DNA of 64,000 nt. It comes from Zeus faber. Taxonomy: Eukaryota > Chordata > Actinopteri > Zeiformes > Zeidae. Below the pieces are notes generated by a model, which ran no database searches, was not told where the DNA came from, and was given only the letters and a program-made list of their open reading frames with translations. This document shows positions 59,067 to 64,000 of the stretch, one piece after another (position 1 is the stretch's first letter; the number at the start of each line of letters is the position of its first letter). Position numbers and translations under genes: made by a program. The stretch is from positions 30,524,769 to 30,588,768 of the forward strand of contig OY482848.1 of assembly GCA_960531495.1 (NCBI GenBank), written 5' to 3'.

Positions 59067-60156
59067 CTCCCGACAGGCTAAACATCGCAAAGCGTCTTGC
59101 AGTCCCAAGATGGACATAATGTTCATGAAGACACATAAGACGGCCAGCAGCACTTTCCTCAACATCCTGCTCCGCTTTGGTGAGAAGCACGGGCTCAAAT
59201 TTGCCTTCCCAGCCGGCCACAACGACTTCTCCTACCCCTCGCCCTTCCGGCGAACAGACGTTCAAGGATACAAACCTGGAACGTGCTACAACATCATCTG
59301 CAACCACATGCGCTTCAACGCCCCTGAAGTGGCCGAGGTGCTCCCCCTGGACACCTCCTATGTCACCATTCTGAGAGACCCAGCCGAGCTCTTCGAGTCC
59401 TCCTTCCACTATTTTGGTCCCACTGTGCCGCTGACTTGGAGGATCCCCAGCAAGAGCAAGATGGCCGAGTTCCTGCGCAACCCGCAAGGCTACTTCGACC
59501 CAAATGGGATTAACGCCTTCTACCTGAAGAACCTGCTGTCCTTTGACTTGGGGCTGGACAACACCCTGGAGCCGGATGACCCACGCGTTGATAGTGGCAT
59601 CGCGGCCATCGCCGAGCGATTCCAGCTCGTCATGCTGAAGGAACACTTTGAGGAGTCCCTCATCCTGCTCGGGGATGCCCTCTGCTGGGAGATGGATGAC
59701 CTGCTGTCTTTCAAGCTGAATACCCGCATGGACTCGGCCGTCTCTAAACTGACACCAGAGCTGAGGGCCAGAGCATTGGAGTGGAACAGTGCGGACTGGA
59801 GGCTATACCGTCACTTTAACGCCACCTTCTGGAAAAAAGTGGAGGAGTACGGACACATGCGCATGGCCAAGGACCTGGCCCAGCTGAGCAGGAGAAACGC
59901 GGAGATGCTGACGATGTGCGTGGAGGGAGGCAGAGCTGTGGAGGCTGCCAGTATCCAGGAGTGGAACATGAGGCCCTGGCAGCCCCTGGGGGAGAAGTCC
60001 ATCATGGGCTACAACCTGAAAAAGGGCACGGACGCGGCACACCAAGAGCTATGCCGCAAGATGCTCACACCGGAGATCCGGTATCTGACTGAGCTGGGAG
60101 TCAACCTGTGGAAGACGAGGCTGTGGGGTCACATCAGAGATATAATCAACTGGTGA
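59067..60156 (+). CDS. gal3st1: Galactosylceramide (galactose-3-O) sulfotransferase, catalytic exon
   Basis: One long exon, open from 58978 and ending in TGA at 60154-60156, encodes the whole luminal domain. The 5'-phosphosulfate loop KTHKTASSTF is at 59128, and the 3'-phosphate segment TILRDPAELFESSFHYFGP starts at 59365. CYNIICNHMRF, PNGINAFYLKNLLSFDLGLD and a conserved N-glycosylation site (HFNATFW, Asn at 59818) follow. WQPLGEKSIMGYNLKK and MLTPEIRYLTELG-NLW lead to a HIRDIINW C-terminus. All match the GAL3ST1 family, best fit among the four GAL3ST paralogues. The Golgi enzyme transfers sulfate from PAPS to the 3-OH of galactose in galactosylceramide, making sulfatide for myelin and kidney. 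The exon start is uncertain: CxP just before MDIMFM matches the human protein, so an acceptor upstream of 59100 is preferred. No break is visible. Confidence 0.92.
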
Positions 60157-60315
60157 CATCATTGACTTATGCCCGAGTGAATCCCAACCTCTGACTCATT
60201 TAAGCAATTTATTTGTACGAATGAATCGTTTGCAAATCTTGCATCGCTACAATGAAGGGCTGAGCATCCTTGCACCAACTCCAACTCACATGACCCTGGC
60301 TTCCAGGTGAAGAGC

Positions 60316-60321
60316 AATAAA
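60316..60321 (+). promoter_or_regulatory. Poly(A) signal AATAAA of the gal3st1-like gene
   Basis: Canonical AATAAA 160 bases after the stop codon. A cleavage site shortly after this point would give a short 3' UTR. Confidence 0.6.
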
Positions 60322-60329
60322 TGTTAGCA

Positions 60330-62835
60330 TGTTCATTAAAAATATATATTGCACTACTAGCTTATTCCTGTTTGGGGCAAATCCTCACCGAATGAGCAAG
60401 TTATGCCATGAGCTGATAAACATTTATCCTTTGGTGGCGAAAGGATAAATGTTGAAGTAGAAGCAGAAAATACTACTCAAAAATAGCTCATTCGGAGAAA
60501 CGCTCCTTAAAATAATCTTTACTCATAGATACTATGGATACATATCAATATCCATTATCAGTGACAGATTGGTCATCTGGCATTTGCACAAATGCAAGCA
60601 CTGCCCGGCCGAGACTGCATGGTCCCTTGCCATGTTGGCCGAGCACATAGGAGTCACAGTCATGGTGGGTAGCAAATCAAAAAAAATGTAGTCATGACTT
60701 GATTAAAACTAATAAATTAATTGATCATTAATCAATTTTGAAATGTTGAGTAGGTGTTGTAGTGTTATTTTGTTATTTTGAAAGAAGCTTTCCTTTACAT
60801 AAATAAGTACATTTCCACCCTAAATTGATGCAGAAAAGGCACAAATTGGTGCATTCAAATTCAGCAGAATGCAGGAAGTTTTTGACGCTCAAAATTTCCT
60901 GGGAGGGGGACCTCCAGACCCCCTGCTTATTGTGTCCCAGCCCCTGTGTTCAAACAAAACCTACATCACTTCTGACGTACAAATCTGTCCTCTGACCTGG
61001 AAGACTAATTGAGTCATCTAGAAGCTGGTTCCCTCCAAAGTTTCCCTCTGGATTGCTGGTGTTGGACATTGGCATTTTTAGCTGGTAAATCGCTATCTCA
61101 AACTTTTTGTATTCACATTTGAGTGGGGTTGGTGTTGGGTTTGAAAATAGGGTGTCTCCAATCCAAAATTAAATTATGACAGATAGGACATAGCCTGTGT
61201 TTTCTACATGTGTACAATACTGTGTTGTTTATATGTTCCCTTGTGTGTGAATGTATGTGTGTGCGTGCGCGTGTGCGTGTGCGTGTGTAAAAAAAAACAA
61301 AAAAACGACATTAGCTGTATAAGATTAATTTATTTTTCTCTTTGTATAATCTGATCTATAAAAACCTTTTTGTATCAAAATAATTTCGATTTTTGTGGGG
61401 TTTTTTGCATACATCGAAAGTTTTTTTTTCTTCAGGAGTAAAAGACGAATAAGTAAAAAAAAGTAAAATATGAGATTTCTTTTTAGAATAAATAATCCTA
61501 CTGATTACCGCTTAAAAGTAACACAACAGGGATGCTTAAATAGGCAAAATAAAGGGATTGTAATTAATTTGCGTTTTTAATGAGGTATACATTAAAAACA
61601 TTAGTCTTTTACTGTTGGTCATATCAGCTGCGGCCAAATCCAGGAAGCCACTGGAATGAGACAGTCCTGAGTGGCCACATTTCCAAATTAAATAATACAC
61701 AATATAATATAATTTGAGAGCTGTAGCTGTGGTTTTTTTGTTTTGCCCTGTCAACATTTTACTTGTTTTTTCCATCTTCTTCATTGATTCATAGACACGT
61801 TTAGGTTTAGTGCGCTCGCTGTGTTTTCCGTCTGACGGCCACTAGATAGCGCGAGTCCTGTGTTGTTTTTCATTCTGCAGACGTCCTTCACGTCCTTCAC
61901 GTCCTTCACGGTGACTGTGGAGGAAGGTTACGTAACGCACGCACACACACGCACAAAGGGCTGATGTCACAGCTTAGTAATTTGCCACAGAGGCGTGACA
62001 AACCGTTTTTAGCTTTCCCAATCCTACTTTTTTGGATATCACACATTCAGTTTTCCCATACAATTAAATGTAAATGGTTAAAATGTCAATTCCTGGTGTG
62101 AGAAATTGATATGTTGATAACAGAAATCATATTTTGCTGTACCTGGTGAGAATTTCAGCCGCTCGCTCATTTCAGTAAGATATGTAATTGTATCTGGTCG
62201 TTTCCTGAAATCCCCAAAGAAACAATTTGATCCAAGAATTGCAGGTCACTTCTAGATACAGTATAATTCAAAATAGGATATTCGGAGCTCTCCTTATGAT
62301 GTGTTCATGTATGACAGTGTCATACATACTATATCACATGTATGAATTGGATAACTTGCAGAAGGTTTCACAGAAACTGTTTAATAAAAAAATGAATCAT
62401 GCATTTCTTTGCAAGCACTAACAGCACATAGGATCCTCGTTTCTCCCCCAAATTTGTCCTTTCGGGGCCGCCATACACTCCCAAAACAGATCAGCTGTTC
62501 GGATATTTGGGGGGTGTTGTGAATATGAAGCTGACCCACAGACCATCTTTTAGGGACTATCATAGGCCCTATGTAGGTACATTTAGCTTTAAGCATAATG
62601 CGGTTGCAGGCATATAATTGTACACTGTAATAATTCAAACCCATCCATTGTTATCCATACTATGGTAGACGTGTTATTCATATTCCTGTTCATACCCAGT
62701 CCAATACGTGCATCCTTACTAACTTATTGCCATCCGGTACATAGACCTGTTGAATATCTTGTCTTTTTTCAGCATGCAACTATTACCAAACAAATTTCTC
62801 ATTTACAAAAATGTACTTGACCCAAATAAACAGAT
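60330..62835. other. Non-coding stretch downstream of gal3st1-like gene
   Basis: Contains a short (GT)n tract (about 61254-61288), poly-A/T runs and a triple ACGTCCTTC repeat at about 61880-61909. No gene recognised. Confidence 0.5.
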
Positions 62836-62839
62836 TCGG

Positions 62840-63368
62840 TGTCAGACCAGAGCTAGGAGAGACCCAAACGCATGACACAGGGAGACGGAAGGCAGGCAAA
62901 GGATGTTTATTAGCCTGGATGGTGGAGCTGGCCAGGGGGACCCGGTCAGGTAGGGATGGAGCAGGGACGATGACCAGGAGAAGGGGTCCAGGATCCGGGT
63001 GGAGAGATGGGGAACCAGGCTGGATGGAGAATGACGGGCAGCCTTGGTCGACGAGCGGAGACAGGCAGGTAAACCGGGCTGGCTGGATTTGGAGAGACAG
63101 ACTGAGTCAACAAGAGGAGACAAGCAGGTAAAGGGAAGACGAGACAACAACTAGGAACAAGCACTAGGAGCTAGGAAGGGAGCCAGTAGCTGTACAACTC
63201 GGGTAAGCTAGTTGACGGTCTGGCAAGGAATGACTGGGAAGCTGAGATTAAATACTGTGAGAGTGATGCAGGTAATTGATCCCAGGTGTGTGCTATTGGG
63301 CTCGAGTAGGGAGCTGCAGATGGGGCAAGGGCGGCCTCTAGTGGCGCTGGGAGGCCGTGGGCCTAACA
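62840..63368 (-). repeat. Gypsy 3' LTR
   Basis: It starts TGTCAGACC and ends GGCCTAACA on the plus strand, so the minus-strand element reads TGTTAGGCC to GGTCTGACA. The neighbouring minus-strand run AGAGGGGGGTAC is the polypurine tract. Its solo relative lies at 42477-42990. Confidence 0.85.
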
Positions 63369-63369
63369 G

Positions 63370-64000
63370 TACCCCCCTCTACGGACGCCCCTTGGTGGAC
63401 ACCTGGAACCGGAAGGGCGAGTTCGATTGAAATCCCGGATGAGGGAGGCATCCAGGATCTGTCTCTGGGGGACCCAGTAGTGTTCCTCCGGACCGTACCC
63501 CTCCCAGTCCACGAGGTACTGAAAACCCCTCCCCCGGCTCGCACATCCAGTAGGCGCCGCACTGTGTAGGCCGGGTGACCGTCGATGGTGCGGAGGGGTG
63601 GTGGGGCCTCGGCAGGGAGGGAAAGAGGGCTGGAAACCACCGGCTTAAGCTGGGATACATGGAGGTAGGGTGGACACGGAGGGAGGGAGACGGAGGCGTA
63701 CGGCACAGGGGTTGATGATTGACACAATGGGGAGGGGGCCAACATACTGGGGAGCGAGTTTTCGGAAGTCCACCTTGAGGGGCAAGTCCTTTGTGGAGAG
63801 CCATACCATCTGTCCGGGGACGTATGTGGGTGCGGCCGCACGGTGCCGGTTCGCCTGCCCCTGGGACCTGGCAGAGGCCTGGAGTAGTGCAGAGCGGGCC
63901 CTCCTCCACGTCCTCCGGCAGCGACCAATGTGGGCCTGGACGGAGGGTATGGCGACCTCAACCTCCTGGGCAGGGAACAGCGGGGGTTGGTAGCCCAGAG
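63370..64000 (-). pseudogene. Gypsy chromovirus pol: integrase end and chromodomain, runs off the window
   Basis: Minus-strand frames 63961-63338 and 63909-63379 alternate in coding sense. The integrase C-terminal part ([25 protein letters not shown] equivalents) is followed by the chromodomain: [17 protein letters not shown] in one frame, then [18 protein letters not shown] residues and a change of frame. At least two frame changes lie within 500 bp. The 5' two-thirds of the element lies beyond 64000. Chromodomains of such elements direct integration through chromatin marks. Confidence 0.75.

Noticed and set aside
59032..59646. 204-codon minus-strand frame over the sulfotransferase exon
   Set aside because: Antisense shadow of a clearly conserved coding exon; no motif of its own.

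Overview
The window is vertebrate nuclear DNA, most likely from a teleost fish. It has long AT-rich non-coding stretches, CA/GT and CT microsatellites over 100 bp, an intron-split glycolipid sulfotransferase gene (gal3st1-like), and mobile elements of types common in teleosts: L2/CR1-like LINEs with an SGNH esterase or an APE nuclease, Tx1/L1-like, I/Nimb-like and restriction-like-endonuclease LINEs, chromodomain Gypsy, BEL/Pao, gamma-type endogenous retroviruses, hAT, Tc1 and PIF/Harbinger MITEs. Only one host protein-coding gene is convincing. Nearly all other long reading frames are broken transposon coding regions or microsatellite artefacts.

Layout. 1-3.4 kb: an (AATC)n run, a degenerate 31-42 bp satellite, and a PIF/Harbinger MITE with TTA target duplications. 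3.44-13.23 kb: a minus-strand gamma-type endogenous retrovirus (ERV1) with TTAA duplications, internally deleted and split in pol by a nearly complete 3.5-kb L2-like LINE. 13.9-14.5 kb: a second Harbinger-type MITE. 14.7-33.1 kb: a nested block. An old minus-strand LINE with an SGNH-esterase ORF1 is cut by a 16.3-kb minus-strand provirus (ERV2). ERV2 in turn holds a plus-strand REL-endonuclease LINE fragment, an I/Nimb-like LINE fragment and a complete BEL/Pao element (GTCTC duplication). 33-37 kb: microsatellites and a Tx1/L1-like LINE end. 37.9-40.5 kb: an internally deleted Tc1 element and a plus-strand L2/Rex-like LINE. 42.3-46.1 kb: a tRNA-derived SINE, a solo Gypsy LTR, an hAT element with perfect 8-bp duplications, and LINE 3' ends. 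46-52 kb: sparse short repeats. 52.4-56 kb: Gypsy remnants and a 45-bp minisatellite. 57.8-60.3 kb: the gal3st1-like gene on the plus strand with a poly(A) signal. 62.8-64 kb: a Gypsy LTR plus integrase/chromodomain that continues beyond the window.

The genes do not form a pathway. The window is best read as a stratigraphy of insertions beside one housekeeping-type sulfotransferase gene. The most notable observations are a basic-leucine-zipper-like frame near the 3' end of ERV2, a 131-bp mini-LINE made of only the two ends of a family whose full-length copy is also present, an esterase ORF whose halves lie 16 kb apart, and a BEL element with matching LTRs but no integrase core.
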